In this document: in pieces, positions 17,306 through 26,905 of the stretch
Layout of the letters: every line of letters begins with the position of its first letter
How positions within the stretch are numbered: the first letter of the stretch is position 1
Origin: Comamonas fluminis
GTDB taxonomy: Bacteria > Pseudomonadota > Gammaproteobacteria > Burkholderiales > Burkholderiaceae_C
Reading direction: 5' to 3'
Assembly (NCBI RefSeq): GCF_019186805.1
Contig: NZ_CP066783.1
Location: 2,121,501-2,185,500, forward strand
DNA: 64,000 nucleotides
Made by a program: the position numbers and the translations under genes
Notes under the pieces: generated by a model
Database searches by the model: none
What the model saw: the letters and a program-made list of their open reading frames with translations, nothing else
Told to the model about the DNA's origin: nothing

Positions 17306-18598
17306 ATGCCACTGCGAATCTTGAATCTGTTGCCGCGTTTTCTTTGTCTGCTGGCGTTCACCGGTGCCATTGCCGCACAGGCCGAAGACATCGTGGTTTC
17401 CAATCCGCCGACCTTTAGTGTCACCAGCTGGACGGCCCGTTACGAGGGGCAGATTGCGGGAAAAAACGTCAAGGTAAAACTCTCGCGCCTGGGGGACTGG
17501 GTCAGCGGGCAGTACTGCTATCTGCCCTGCAGCCCTCAAATTGGTCGTATCGAGCTGTCCGGGCAGATCATGGGGCAATTGACGGAAACGCCTTTTGATT
17601 TGGCTAACTTGGCAAAAGGACGCAGCGCCCCCAAGCCCAGCGGACGCTGGCAGCTGGGTGCGTTGCCAGGCGTGGCTCCGCAGCAGTTGGGCGGGCAATG
17701 GTCTTCCATGGACGGCAAGCGGCGCTGGCCGATACAGCTGCAGCGCAAGCCCGATGCCTGGCCGCATGAGGCCGAGGCTGAGCTGCACCTGAGTGCCAAC
17801 CGCTACATCCGCACGGCCAAGGATTGCGCTGCCGACAGCGAGCCGCTGCAGATATCAGCGATTCGTATTTATGAGCAAGGCCGTTTGCGGCAGACGCTGG
17901 ACACCGCAGCCTATGGCAGCTGCAGCATTGTGCAGCCGCAATGGGTGGACGCGAATTTTGATGGATTGCCGGATTTGAGCCAGTCGCTGGAGCTGCCTGC
18001 GGGCCCGAACATCAGGCACAGCACCTGGCTTTTTAATGCAGCCAGCAAAAGATGGGAGCTGGGGCCGGAGGTGCTGCAGCAAATCAGCTCTCCCGTCTTT
18101 GATGCCAGGGCCAAGCGTATCTACAGCCCGTGGCGCGATGGCTGCTGTAGCCATGGCGTGGACATTTACGCCTGGCAGCAGGAAAAGCTCAAAAAAGTGG
18201 AGCAGGGCCAGAGCTATGTGCTGCCCGTGCGCAAGGCTGGCAAGCTGATGGGCTGCTACATCATGCCCAGCTACAGCGATGGTCATGTGGTCTGGCCCGA
18301 TGCGCTGTACCGCAATGCGGATGGGCTGAGTCTGGGTAAGTCACCTGCAGACGACTGGTGTGATGTAAGCGTTGCCTCATCCATGCATATGGCGCAGTTG
18401 CAGGTGCTGGCGCCGCAGCCAGCGGGGCGTGAAGCCTCGGTACTGGCGGCCTATGGCATGAGCTATGCGCAAGTGGATACGCCAGAGGGAAAACGCTTTT
18501 GCCCCGATCTGATGGTGTTTGATGCCGATGCCCGCAAGCTGGTGCGAATGAAGTTGGATCAGGATGCGGCGAACACTTGCAGCGCCGAGCGGCCCTGA
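17306..18598 (+). CDS. Exported protein of unknown function
   Basis: 430 residues. The start at ATG 17306 gives a clean signal peptide (MPLRILNLLPRFLCLLAFTG ending AAQA) and avoids overlap with the divergent MFS gene. The mature protein is rich in aromatic residues and has scattered Cys pairs (QYCYLPCSP, DGCCSHG), suggesting disulfides in the periplasm. No enzyme motif or known family was recognised. The gene stands alone and ends in a hairpin shared with the convergent acyl-CoA dehydrogenase gene. Confidence 0.7.
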   Translation: MPLRILNLLPRFLCLLAFTGAIAAQAEDIVVSNPPTFSVTSWTARYEGQIAGKNVKVKLSRLGDWVSGQYCYLPCSPQIGRIELSGQIMGQLTETPFDLANLAKGRSAPKPSGRWQLGALPGVAPQQLGGQWSSMDGKRRWPIQLQRKPDAWPHEAEAELHLSANRYIRTAKDCAADSEPLQISAIRIYEQGRLRQTLDTAAYGSCSIVQPQWVDANFDGLPDLSQSLELPAGPNIRHSTWLFNAASKRWELGPEVLQQISSPVFDARAKRIYSPWRDGCCSHGVDIYAWQQEKLKKVEQGQSYVLPVRKAGKLMGCYIMPSYSDGHVVWPDALYRNADGLSLGKSPADDWCDVSVASSMHMAQLQVLAPQPAGREASVLAAYGMSYAQVDTPEGKRFCPDLMVFDADARKLVRMKLDQDAANTCSAERP

Positions 18599-18618
18599 AT
18601 TCAAATTAGCATGAAAAA

Positions 18619-18653
18619 AGCTGCTGACGCTTATCTATAAAGCGCTAGCAGCT
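18619..18653. terminator. Bidirectional hairpin (dispersed repeat) between convergent genes
   Basis: AGCTGCTGACGCTT and AAGCGCTAGCAGCT pair around an ATCTAT loop, with A-runs on the left and T-rich sequence on the right. It lies between a plus-strand stop at 18598 and a minus-strand stop at 18680, fitting a two-way terminator. It is another member of the AGCGCT repeat family. Confidence 0.65.
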
Positions 18654-18679
18654 CATATTTCAGTAGCTATTCAGTTGTC

Positions 18680-20470
18680 TCAGAACATATCCATGGGCAG
18701 CGCCATCACGCTGGCACCACCTTGGGTAATGGCATCGGCCTGACCGGGCACGCGCGTCAGAATATGCTCGGCATAGAACTGGGCTGTGGCCAGTTTCGCC
18801 TGCATAAAGGCCGCTTCCTGTCCCTTTTGCAACAGCGCTTGCGCCACCAGCACCGAGCGACCCAGTTGCCAGCCTGCGAACAGGTTGCCGGTCAGCATCA
18901 GATAAGGCACGCTGCCTGCGTAGGCGGCATTGGGGTTGGTCTTGGCATTCGCCACCATGAAATCCACCACTTGCAGGAATGCCTGGCGGGCTTCACCCAG
19001 ATGCTTGGCCACGGCCTTGGCGGCGTCTGTGCCGCTGGCATTCAGCTCGGCTTCGGTTTTTTCAATTTGGGCGGCAATAGCCTTGGCAGTCTGGCCGCCG
19101 TCGCGCGTGGTCTTGCGGCCCACCAGGTCGTTGGCCTGAATGGCAGTCGTGCCTTCGTAGATGGTCAGAATCTTGGCGTCGCGGTAGTACTGGGCGGCGC
19201 CGGTTTCTTCGATAAAGCCCATGCCGCCGTGCACTTGCACGCCCAGGCTGGTGACTTCCAGACTCATCTCGGTGCTGTAGCCCTTGACCAGTGGCACCAT
19301 GAATTCATAGAAAGCTTGGTTCTGCTGGCGCGTGGCGGCATCGGGGTGGTGGTGAGCAGCGTCATAAGCCGCAGCAGCCGTGGTGGCCATGGCGCGGCAG
19401 CCTTCGGTGCTGGCGCGCATGGTCATGAGCATGCGGCGCACATCAGGGTGATGAATGATGGTGGCACTGGCCTTGACCGAGCCATCGACCGGGCGGCTTT
19501 GCACGCGCTCCTTGGCGTAGGCGACGGCGTGCTGGTAGCTGCGTTCAGCCACGGCAATGCCTTGCACGCCCACGGCGTAGCGGGCGGCGTTCATCATGAT
19601 GAACATGTATTCAAGGCCACGGTTTTCTTCACCGACGAGGTAACCGACAGCGCCACCATGATCGCCAAACTGGAGAACAGCTGTGGGCGAGGCCTTGATG
19701 CCCATCTTGTGCTCGATGCTGACGCAGTGCACGTCGTTGCGCTCACCCAGCGAACCATCCTTGTTCACCAAGAACTTGGGCACCACAAACAGGCTGATGC
19801 CCTTCACACCTTCCGGCGCCCCTGCCACGCGGGCCAGCACCAGATGCACGATGTTGTCTGCCATATCGTGCTCACCGTAGGTGATGAAAATCTTGGTGCC
19901 AAACACCTTGTAAGAGCCGTCTCCCTGAGGTTCTGCCTTGGTGCGCACCAGGGCCAGATCGGAACCCGCCTGGGGCTCGGTCAGGTTCATGGTACCCGTC
20001 CACTCACCCGTCACCAGCTTCTCCAGATAGGTGGACTTGAGGGAATCACTGCCCGCAGTCAGCAAGGCTTCAATGGCACCATCGGTCAGCAACGGGCACA
20101 GCGCAAAGCTCAGATTGGCGCTGTTGAGCATCTCGATGCAAGCCGCGCCAATGGTCTTGGGCAGGCCCTGACCGCCAAAGTCCGTAGGGTGCTGCAGGCC
20201 CTGCCAGCCGCCTTCGGCGTATTGCTTGAAGGCATTGGCAAATCCCGGAGTTGTGGTGACTACACCCTCCTTGAACGAAGACGGGTTCAGATCGCCCGCC
20301 ACATTCAAAGGCGCAACCACGCCCTCGCACAGCTTGGCGCATTCTTCCAGCACAGCCTGCGCGGTTTCCAGACCTGCGTCTTCAAAACCGGGGATCTGGG
20401 CGACTTGCTCGATCTGGGCCAGATGCTCCATGTCGAACAGCATGTCTTTGATGGGGGCGGTGTATGTCAT
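18680..20470 (-). CDS. Acyl-CoA dehydrogenase, DmdC-like 600-residue type
   Basis: FAD enzyme that makes the alpha-beta double bond in an acyl-CoA and passes electrons to ETF. The length of 596 residues and the C-terminal extension match the long bacterial subfamily that includes 3-methylmercaptopropionyl-CoA dehydrogenase DmdC. Visible motifs are TGEWTGTMNLTEPQAGSDLA at the flavin/substrate site, GMGFIEETGAAQYYRDAKI, and IYEGTTAIQANDLVGRK with the family's Glu. Ribosome site AGGAG precedes the ATG. The true substrate is unknown. A TetR gene lies upstream on the same strand, and a perfect 14-bp palindrome sits 55 bp before the start. Confidence 0.9.
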   Translation of the reverse strand: MTYTAPIKDMLFDMEHLAQIEQVAQIPGFEDAGLETAQAVLEECAKLCEGVVAPLNVAGDLNPSSFKEGVVTTTPGFANAFKQYAEGGWQGLQHPTDFGGQGLPKTIGAACIEMLNSANLSFALCPLLTDGAIEALLTAGSDSLKSTYLEKLVTGEWTGTMNLTEPQAGSDLALVRTKAEPQGDGSYKVFGTKIFITYGEHDMADNIVHLVLARVAGAPEGVKGISLFVVPKFLVNKDGSLGERNDVHCVSIEHKMGIKASPTAVLQFGDHGGAVGYLVGEENRGLEYMFIMMNAARYAVGVQGIAVAERSYQHAVAYAKERVQSRPVDGSVKASATIIHHPDVRRMLMTMRASTEGCRAMATTAAAAYDAAHHHPDAATRQQNQAFYEFMVPLVKGYSTEMSLEVTSLGVQVHGGMGFIEETGAAQYYRDAKILTIYEGTTAIQANDLVGRKTTRDGGQTAKAIAAQIEKTEAELNASGTDAAKAVAKHLGEARQAFLQVVDFMVANAKTNPNAAYAGSVPYLMLTGNLFAGWQLGRSVLVAQALLQKGQEAAFMQAKLATAQFYAEHILTRVPGQADAITQGGASVMALPMDMF

Positions 20471-20524
20471 CGTTGAACTCCTGTACTGGCTGGCAAGACT
20501 GCAGCGGTCTTACCTTTTATATGA

Positions 20525-20538
20525 CGTTTACGTAAACG
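20525..20538. promoter_or_regulatory. Perfect palindrome, candidate operator of the acyl-CoA dehydrogenase
   Basis: CGTTTACGTAAACG is a perfect 14-bp palindrome, extended by TGA...GCA. It is 55 bp upstream of the acyl-CoA dehydrogenase start. Similar TTTACGTAAA-centred sites are known for regulators of fatty and branched-chain acid breakdown in proteobacteria (LiuR-type). Which protein binds it is not known; the nearby TetR protein is one candidate. Confidence 0.6.
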
Positions 20539-20654
20539 GCAGCGATTTTAGGCCTGTGGCACAAAGGCCGAAATCACCATCCAGACTCGTACGCTGTTCA
20601 GCTTCACGCAAGTTCCAGCTGTTAGCGGTCTTGTGCTTCATGGTGTTCGCTGGC

Positions 20655-21275
20655 TTAGCGCTCTGCAGGTAATTGATGCACAAGTGCCAGAGCTCCCACA
20701 ATGAGTGCCCTTGTTCCTTGCTCAAATTCGGCTTCCATTTCACGCTCTTCCTGCACCAAGTCTGTGTCGAGTACCGGCTCCAATCTGGCGGCGGAGTACA
20801 CGGTATCAGCAGCTGAAATGCAGAAAAACGTCACCGTGGCAAGCAGCCATCGCGACTGGTCTTTGCTGATGCCATAAGCCTGGGCAATGTGGGACTGGTG
20901 GGCATCAATTTTCTCCAGCATTGCTGGTGTGGCCGCCATGCGCCGGATCACATAGGGTGTCACGCCGGGATGCGCTTTGACAAAGACCTGGACCGAGGCG
21001 GTGAATTCGGTCAAATACTCCTGCAGGCTCACATGGTCTGGGGCTGCGGCCTGGGGAAGTTGCCAGCGGCTGAAAATCTCTTCGGCCACCATGTGCTTGA
21101 GGGCTTCCAGGCTGGAGACATGCTTGTAAAGCGCCATGTGACTGACACCAAGTGCCGCAGCCATGCCCACGAAGGTGATGTTGGGTAAGCCCATCTCGAT
21201 CCCTGCATCCGCAATTTTTTCACGCGTGATGGTGCGCGGTCTGCCACGCGTTGCTTTGGGCTTGGTGTCGGGCAT
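20655..21275 (-). CDS. TetR-family transcriptional regulator
   Basis: About 206 residues with an N-terminal helix-turn-helix (TFVGMAAALGVSHMALYKHV, about residues 30-50) after the basic start KATRGRPRTITREKI. The C-terminal ligand domain is not assignable. ATG 21275 (MPDTK) has GAGAG upstream and is preferred to the in-frame ATG at 21287. It lies between the acyl-CoA dehydrogenase gene, same strand, and the divergent siderophore-uptake operon, and could control either. The palindrome upstream of the dehydrogenase favours the first, but this is not settled. Confidence 0.85.
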   Translation of the reverse strand: MPDTKPKATRGRPRTITREKIADAGIEMGLPNITFVGMAAALGVSHMALYKHVSSLEALKHMVAEEIFSRWQLPQAAAPDHVSLQEYLTEFTASVQVFVKAHPGVTPYVIRRMAATPAMLEKIDAHQSHIAQAYGISKDQSRWLLATVTFFCISAADTVYSAARLEPVLDTDLVQEEREMEAEFEQGTRALIVGALALVHQLPAER

Positions 21276-21364
21276 TTTTTCTCTCATGTTGGCGGCAATT
21301 CTCGTTCATTCACTTGTCTGGTTCATGGGCAATCAGTCGAATTGCTTAATTAGTTTAGTATGAT

Positions 21365-21389
21365 GCAACTAATTATCGTTTCCATTTGC
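21365..21389. promoter_or_regulatory. Possible Fur box before the siderophore-uptake operon
   Basis: An AT-rich imperfect dyad with GCAA at one end and TTGC at the other and ATTATCGTTT in the middle, in the style of Fur sites. It lies about 70 bp upstream of the first ABC transporter gene. Iron-regulated expression of the uptake locus would be expected, but the match is partial. Confidence 0.4.
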
Positions 21390-21457
21390 ATTCCTGCGAC
21401 AAGAGAAGGTCGCTGCCGATGGATTTGCCAGCTCTGATTTCCTAGTTCCATTCCATC

Positions 21458-23236
21458 ATGAGTGCCTCGTCTACGGCGACAAACGCCAGCCCAGCTGAAG
21501 ACCCGATAAAAAGTGTATTGATTCCCATTCGTAGAAATTTATTGGCTGCTGGAACGCTGGCTGCATTGGGGTCTGCGCTGTGTCTGGTTCCGTTGGCGGT
21601 CATTGCGCATAGCGCGCGCACTGCGCTGGAGGGCGCGCCGCAAAGCCTGTGGCAAGGGTGGCTGTTGGGCATTGCGAGCTTGCTGCTGGGGGCGGTGCTT
21701 TTGCTGGTGGGGGAACTGGTGGCCCATTTGGCGGACAACCGGCTGACATTTGGGCTGCGCAAGGCTGCGACCCAGCGTCTGGCGCAGGTGCCGCTGGGCT
21801 GGTTCACCGAGCGTACATTGGGCGACGTCAAGCAGGCCCTGCAGGACGATATGGCGACCTTGCACAGCTTGACGGCGCATTTCTATACCGCTGTTGGCCG
21901 TGCTGCAGGGGCTGTGGTGGCATCCGCTGCCTATCTGCTGGTGCAGGACTGGCGCATGGCCTTGCTGGTTATGTTGCCGTTTGCGGGTTTTTTTGTGTTT
22001 CTTCAGCGGGCAATGAAGGCCAGTGGCGCCAACATGCAGTCCTTTGTCGAAAAGCTGGGGCGCATCAACAGTGCCACGGCCGCGTTTGCGGGCGGCATCC
22101 CGGTGATGAAGACTTTTGGCACAGGTGGCCAGACGCACCAGGCCTACCGCGAGGCAGTCGACGGTTTTGCGCAGGCGTTTACGGATTTCACGCGTCCGTT
22201 GGTGGTCTCCATGGCGCGCGCCCATGCGCTGATTGCGCCCGTGACCGTGCTGGGCGTGGTGCTGGCCTGTGGTCTGGTGTTTGTGGCCTTGGGCTGGTGT
22301 GCGCCGGTAGATGTATTGCCTTTTGCGCTGGTGGCACCGGGCGTCTGTGCTCCCGTGCTGTTGTTGCACACGCTGCTGCATGACTTGCAGGGCGCGCATG
22401 GCGCCGCGCAACGGGTACAGACTTTGTTGAGCACGCCCATACTGGCGCAACCCGAGCCCGCGCAATTGCAGCAGCCCGCCAACAACGCCATCCGTTTTGA
22501 AAACGTTAGCTATGCCTATGGCGATGAGCGCTCTGCGCTGCGCAATATCAGTTTTGAGCTGCCATCGGGAACGGTGACGGCCCTGGTTGGCCCATCGGGT
22601 GCGGGCAAGTCCACCGTGGCTCGATTGCTGCTGCGCTTCTTTGACCCGAGCGAGGGGCGCATCACATTGGGGGATGCCGATTTGCGCATGATGGACAGCA
22701 AGGCGCTGTACCAGCGCATCGGCTTTGTGCTGCAGGATGTGCAGCTGATCCATGCCAGCGTGCGCGAGAACATTGCGCTGGCACTGCCTGGCGCCAGTCA
22801 GCAACAGATTGAAACCGCAGCGCGCGCTGCTCAGATTCATGAGCGCATTCTGGCTCTGCCGCGCGGCTATGACTCGGTGGTGGGTGAAGACGCGCAGCTG
22901 TCTGGAGGTGAAGCCCAGCGCGTGAGCATTGCGCGTGCTGTGTTGCTCGACCCGCCCGTGCTGGTGCTGGATGAAGCCACGGCGGCGGCGGACGCGGAAA
23001 GTGAAGTTGCGATTCAAGAAGCGCTCTCGCAGCTGGCGCAAGGGCGAAGCTTGCTAGTGATTGCCCACCGGCTCGACACCGTCATGCATGCAGACCGCAT
23101 TCTGGTGCTGGATGAAGGCGCGTTGGTGGAGCAAGGCAGCCACACGGAGCTGCTGGCTCAGCGCGAGCTATATGCGCGGCTATGGCACAGCGGTGGCTAT
23201 GCAGATGCTGCAGAGCTTGGAGGCCACGCATGCTGA
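21458..23236 (+). CDS. Fused ABC half-transporter of a siderophore locus (YbtP/IrtA-like)
   Basis: 592 residues: six membrane segments (about 25-310) and an ATPase domain (about 340-585). Walker A is LVGPSGAGKSTVARLLLRF, the signature is LSGGEAQRVSIARA, and Walker B ends VLVLDEATAAAD. It overlaps the next, similar gene by 7 bp, so the two probably form a heterodimer. In Yersinia (YbtPQ) and mycobacteria (IrtAB), paired proteins of this exporter fold import metal-siderophores. The neighbouring FecCD permeases and TonB receptor support such a role here, though export of a siderophore cannot be excluded. Confidence 0.85.
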   Translation: MSASSTATNASPAEDPIKSVLIPIRRNLLAAGTLAALGSALCLVPLAVIAHSARTALEGAPQSLWQGWLLGIASLLLGAVLLLVGELVAHLADNRLTFGLRKAATQRLAQVPLGWFTERTLGDVKQALQDDMATLHSLTAHFYTAVGRAAGAVVASAAYLLVQDWRMALLVMLPFAGFFVFLQRAMKASGANMQSFVEKLGRINSATAAFAGGIPVMKTFGTGGQTHQAYREAVDGFAQAFTDFTRPLVVSMARAHALIAPVTVLGVVLACGLVFVALGWCAPVDVLPFALVAPGVCAPVLLLHTLLHDLQGAHGAAQRVQTLLSTPILAQPEPAQLQQPANNAIRFENVSYAYGDERSALRNISFELPSGTVTALVGPSGAGKSTVARLLLRFFDPSEGRITLGDADLRMMDSKALYQRIGFVLQDVQLIHASVRENIALALPGASQQQIETAARAAQIHERILALPRGYDSVVGEDAQLSGGEAQRVSIARAVLLDPPVLVLDEATAAADAESEVAIQEALSQLAQGRSLLVIAHRLDTVMHADRILVLDEGALVEQGSHTELLAQRELYARLWHSGGYADAAELGGHAC

Positions 23237-25005
23237 AAACTTTGCTGCAATTGCTGGGCGACGATGCATATCTGTTGCGCCGTTACACCTGGATGGCCAC
23301 GGTCTACGGCCTGCTGTGCGGGCTGGCCATGGTGCTGCTGGTGCCGCTGCTTACCCAATTGCTGCTGGGCGAGTGGCGCAAAGCTGCGCTGTGGCTGCTG
23401 GCCTTGCTGGCTGGTGTGTGCACATGCTGGCTAGGCAGGCGTGTGGTGGAGCAGGCCGGTGTGCGTGTGGGCGTGGCGGTGCTGCAAACGGGCCGTCACA
23501 GGCTGGGGGCACATCTGGCAGGCTTGCCAGTGGGCTGGTTTGGCCCGCAGAACCAGGCGCGTATTGGCCATGCCATCACGCAAGGGATGATGAGTGTGGC
23601 CCAGTTGCCCGCCCATGTGTTCACGCCGCTGATTGCCGGGCTGGTGACGCCGATGGTGCTGCTGGTGGCGCTGTGGCTGATGAAACCTGTATTGGGCGCG
23701 ATTGCATTGGTGGCGCTGCCTTTGCTTGCATTGGCGTTGGTGCTTACGTCGCGCATGGCCGGCCGTGCCGATGCGGTGTTCCAGCGCGATTTTGCGCATG
23801 CCAGTCAGCGCATGCTGGAGTTTGCCCAGGCGCAGTCTGTCTTGCGCGCCTTCAGCGGTGGGGGCGAAAGTGCGCGTTTTTTGGCGCAGGCTGTGGAGCG
23901 CCAGCGCCAATCCGGGGCGCAGTTGATGGTGGTGTCTGCACTGTCTGGCGTGCTCAATATCTGGGTGGTGCAAGCCGTCTTTGCCGCGCTGTTGGTGGCC
24001 GCGGTGAACGGGCTCGATCTTTATCCGCAAGGGGCAGTTGCAACGGCTGAGATGGTTGCTGTCATCGTCACCTTGCTGCTGGTGGTGCGCTTTACCGAGC
24101 CCTTGCTGGAAGTCGCGGCCTATGCCGATGTGCTGCGCAGCGCACGTGCACAACTGGCTGCCATGGCGGAGTTGTTTGCCGTGCAGCCCTTGGCGCACGT
24201 TGAAGCGCCGCATGGCGTGCAGACGCCAGCAGACAACTCCTTGGAGTTGCGCGACGTGCATTTTCGCTATGACGAGGCAGCCCCCGAAGTGCTGCATGGC
24301 GTGAGTCTGCACATCGCACCCGGCAGCATGACGGCCTTGGTGGGGGCGTCTGGTTCCGGAAAATCCACGGTCATGCGTTTGATGGCGCGCTTCTTCGATG
24401 CGACGCAAGGCCAGGTGCTGCTGGGCGGTATGGATGTACGCCAGATGAGCGAGGCGCAACTGGCCGCGCAAATCAGCCAGATTTTTCAGGACAGTTATCT
24501 TTTTGCCGGCAGCATTGCTGACAACATCCGCATCGGGAAACCCGATGCGAGCGAAGCCGAGCTATTGCACGCTGCGCAGCAGGCCGGTGTGGATGCGATG
24601 CTGGCGCGCCTGCCGCAGGGCCAGGATACGCAGGTGGGCGAGAACGGTGCGCGCTTGTCGGGTGGCGAGCGCCAGCGCATTGCAATCGCGCGTGCCTTGA
24701 TAAAGGATGCGCCAATCCTGCTGGTGGATGAAGCCACTGCCGCGCTGGACGCGGAAAACCAGGCCATCATCACCCAGACCCTGGCGCGGCTGCGCGGCCA
24801 GCGCACGCTGGTGGTAATTGCGCACCAGCTCTCAACCGTGACCATGGCTGACCAGATTGTGGTGCTGGAGGCCGGGCGGGTGGTCGAGCATCGGACACCG
24901 GCAGAGTTGCAAGCTGCTGGTGGGCGTTACGCGCAGTTTCTGCGCCAACGCCAAGCGTCCAAGGGCTGGCGCATTGCGCCGTCGGCGCAGCGGGAAGTAT
25001 CTTGA
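23230..25005 (+). CDS. Fused ABC half-transporter of a siderophore locus (YbtQ/IrtB-like)
   Basis: 591 residues from ATG 23230 (MLKTLLQLLGDDAYLLRRYT). Six membrane segments are followed by an ATPase domain with Walker A LVGASGSGKSTVMRLMARF, signature LSGGERQRIAIARA and Walker B LLVDEATAALD. The start overlaps the preceding stop and the stop overlaps the next ATG by one base (TGATG), so the operon is tightly coupled. It is the presumed partner of the upstream half-transporter. Confidence 0.85.
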   Translation: MLKTLLQLLGDDAYLLRRYTWMATVYGLLCGLAMVLLVPLLTQLLLGEWRKAALWLLALLAGVCTCWLGRRVVEQAGVRVGVAVLQTGRHRLGAHLAGLPVGWFGPQNQARIGHAITQGMMSVAQLPAHVFTPLIAGLVTPMVLLVALWLMKPVLGAIALVALPLLALALVLTSRMAGRADAVFQRDFAHASQRMLEFAQAQSVLRAFSGGGESARFLAQAVERQRQSGAQLMVVSALSGVLNIWVVQAVFAALLVAAVNGLDLYPQGAVATAEMVAVIVTLLLVVRFTEPLLEVAAYADVLRSARAQLAAMAELFAVQPLAHVEAPHGVQTPADNSLELRDVHFRYDEAAPEVLHGVSLHIAPGSMTALVGASGSGKSTVMRLMARFFDATQGQVLLGGMDVRQMSEAQLAAQISQIFQDSYLFAGSIADNIRIGKPDASEAELLHAAQQAGVDAMLARLPQGQDTQVGENGARLSGGERQRIAIARALIKDAPILLVDEATAALDAENQAIITQTLARLRGQRTLVVIAHQLSTVTMADQIVVLEAGRVVEHRTPAELQAAGGRYAQFLRQRQASKGWRIAPSAQREVS

Positions 25006-25946
25006 TGCGCGCACGCTGGATGTTGGTATTTGCGGCGCTGTGCCTTGCCTCACTGCTGATCGGTGCGCGGCAGATCAGTTGGACGCAACTCTTCGATCTT
25101 TCGGCAGATCTGTGGCTGACGTTGACGGCCAGCCGCCTGCCGCGCCTGGTGGCGCTGGTGCTGACGGGCGCGGGCCTGGCGGTCTGCGGCGTGATCTTGC
25201 AGCACATTGTGCGCAACAAGTTTGTGGAGCCAGGCACCTCGGGTGGACTGGACGCCGCCAAGTTGGGCATTCTGGTGGCGCTTGGCTGGCCGCCCGCAGC
25301 CAGCACTGCCAGTCGCATGCTGTTTGCCATGGTGTTTTGCCTGGCCGCGAGCCTGCTGTATGTCGCCATCATCCGTCGCATCCAGTTTCGCAACACGGTG
25401 ATGGTGCCGGTGGTGGGGCTGATGTATGGCAGCGTTTTGGCCGCCGTTGCGGAGTTCTATGCCTATCAGCACAACATTCTGCAAAGTATGCAGGGCTGGC
25501 TGTTGGGTGACTTTTCGCGCGTTGTGCAAGGGCACTACGAAATTCTCTATCTCATCTTGCCCGTGGTGGTGCTGGCCTATGCCTACGCGCACCGGTTCAC
25601 GGTGCTGGGCATGGGTGAAGACATGGCTTCCAGCCTGGGGCTGAGCTACGCCGCGACAGCAGCCATTGGCTTGGTTCTGGTGTCGGTCACCGTGTCGGCC
25701 ACGGTCATTGCGGTGGGGGCCATTCCCTTTGTGGGACTGGTCGTTCCGCAGTGGGTGGCCTTGCGTCGTGGCGACAACCTGAAGAACACCTTGCCCTTGG
25801 TGGCCCTGGGCGGCGCATCGCTGCTGCTGGTGTGCGATATCGCGGGGCGGCTGCTGATCTATCCGTTTGAAGTGCCCATTGGCCTGACCGCGGGTGCCGT
25901 GGGCGGCGTGTTGTTTCTGCTGCTCATCGTGCGGAGGATGCGCTGA
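25005..25946 (+). CDS. Iron-siderophore ABC permease, FecCD family (first)
   Basis: 313 residues with eight to ten membrane segments. The family signature GAIPFVGLVVPQWVALRRGD is clear, and the EPGTSGGLDAAKLG stretch is typical of the VctD/CeuB/FatD branch used with catecholate or mixed siderophores. The start at 25005 overlaps the upstream stop by one base. It should form a heterodimer with the next gene product and be powered by the ATPase gene that follows. Confidence 0.9.
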   Translation: MRARWMLVFAALCLASLLIGARQISWTQLFDLSADLWLTLTASRLPRLVALVLTGAGLAVCGVILQHIVRNKFVEPGTSGGLDAAKLGILVALGWPPAASTASRMLFAMVFCLAASLLYVAIIRRIQFRNTVMVPVVGLMYGSVLAAVAEFYAYQHNILQSMQGWLLGDFSRVVQGHYEILYLILPVVVLAYAYAHRFTVLGMGEDMASSLGLSYAATAAIGLVLVSVTVSATVIAVGAIPFVGLVVPQWVALRRGDNLKNTLPLVALGGASLLLVCDIAGRLLIYPFEVPIGLTAGAVGGVLFLLLIVRRMR

Positions 25947-26905
25947 TGCGTGCACGTTTTCAACGGTATGGCGTGCCGCTGTTCTGGCTGTTGGTGCTGG
26001 CCTTGGCCACCAGCTTTGTGCTGCTGGACTCGGGCATGGACTGGGACTATGTGATCCCCAAGCGTCTGGTGCGGCTGGCCGCCGTGGTGATTGGCGGCAT
26101 TTGCGTGGCCCTGTCTTCGATTGTTTTTCAGACTTTGGTGGGCAATCGAATTCTGACGCCGGCCATCATGGGCTACGAGGCGGTTTATTTGCTGTGGCAA
26201 TCCTTGCTTCTGTGGCTGCTGGGGGGCAGCGGACTGTCTTTGCTGGGCGTCAGCGGGAATTTCTTTGTCAGCGTGGGCTGGATGCTGGGCTACTCTTGGT
26301 TGCTGCATCGGTGGCTGCAGCGCAAAGGGCAGGGCGATGTCTTTGTGCTGCTGCTCTTGGGGCTGGTGCTGACCATGGTGATCGGCACTTTCACGCAGTT
26401 TGTGCAACTGCGCATCAGTCCCGGCGAGTTTGCGGTGTTTCAGGGCTTGAGCTATGCCTCGTTCAATCGCGCCCGTCCCGAAACCTTGGCCTATGCCGCC
26501 ATCGCCGTGCTGGTCGTGTGTGTGGTGGTGCGCAAGACCTTGCCGGTACTGGATGTGCTGGCGCTGGGGCGCGACCAGGCCATGTCGCTGGGGGTGCCCC
26601 ATGCGCAGTACCTGCGCCTGTATCTGGCGTTGATTGCGGTGCTGGTGGCAGTGTCCACCAGCTTGATCGGTCCCACGGCATTCATGGGAATTTTTGTCGC
26701 CAACATCGTCTACGCCCTGGTGCCCAGTGCCCGGCACAAGCGCATGTTGCCGCTGGGCTGTGGCCTAGCGATTGCCATTTTTTTGGTGGCGCAACTACTG
26801 GTGGAGCATGTCTTTAACTACAAGACCACCGTCAGCATTCTCGTCAACCTGGTGTGTGGCCTGTACTTTTTTGTGCTGATCCTGCGCAGCAGAGGTAATC
26901 CATGA
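25946..26905 (+). CDS. Iron-siderophore ABC permease, FecCD family (second)
   Basis: 319 residues with about nine membrane segments. The stretch GPTAFMGIFVANIVYALVPS corresponds to the conserved FecCD signature, and VLDVLALGRDQAMSLGV to the coupling region. It is of the VctG/CeuC/FatC type. The start overlaps the upstream stop by one base and the stop overlaps the ATPase start by four. Confidence 0.9.
   Translation: MRARFQRYGVPLFWLLVLALATSFVLLDSGMDWDYVIPKRLVRLAAVVIGGICVALSSIVFQTLVGNRILTPAIMGYEAVYLLWQSLLLWLLGGSGLSLLGVSGNFFVSVGWMLGYSWLLHRWLQRKGQGDVFVLLLLGLVLTMVIGTFTQFVQLRISPGEFAVFQGLSYASFNRARPETLAYAAIAVLVVCVVVRKTLPVLDVLALGRDQAMSLGVPHAQYLRLYLALIAVLVAVSTSLIGPTAFMGIFVANIVYALVPSARHKRMLPLGCGLAIAIFLVAQLLVEHVFNYKTTVSILVNLVCGLYFFVLILRSRGNP

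Noticed and set aside
17185..17424. N-terminal extension of the MFS protein
   Set aside because: About 80 residues without membrane character; MNTDNNN at 17184 is the natural start and leaves a promoter region.
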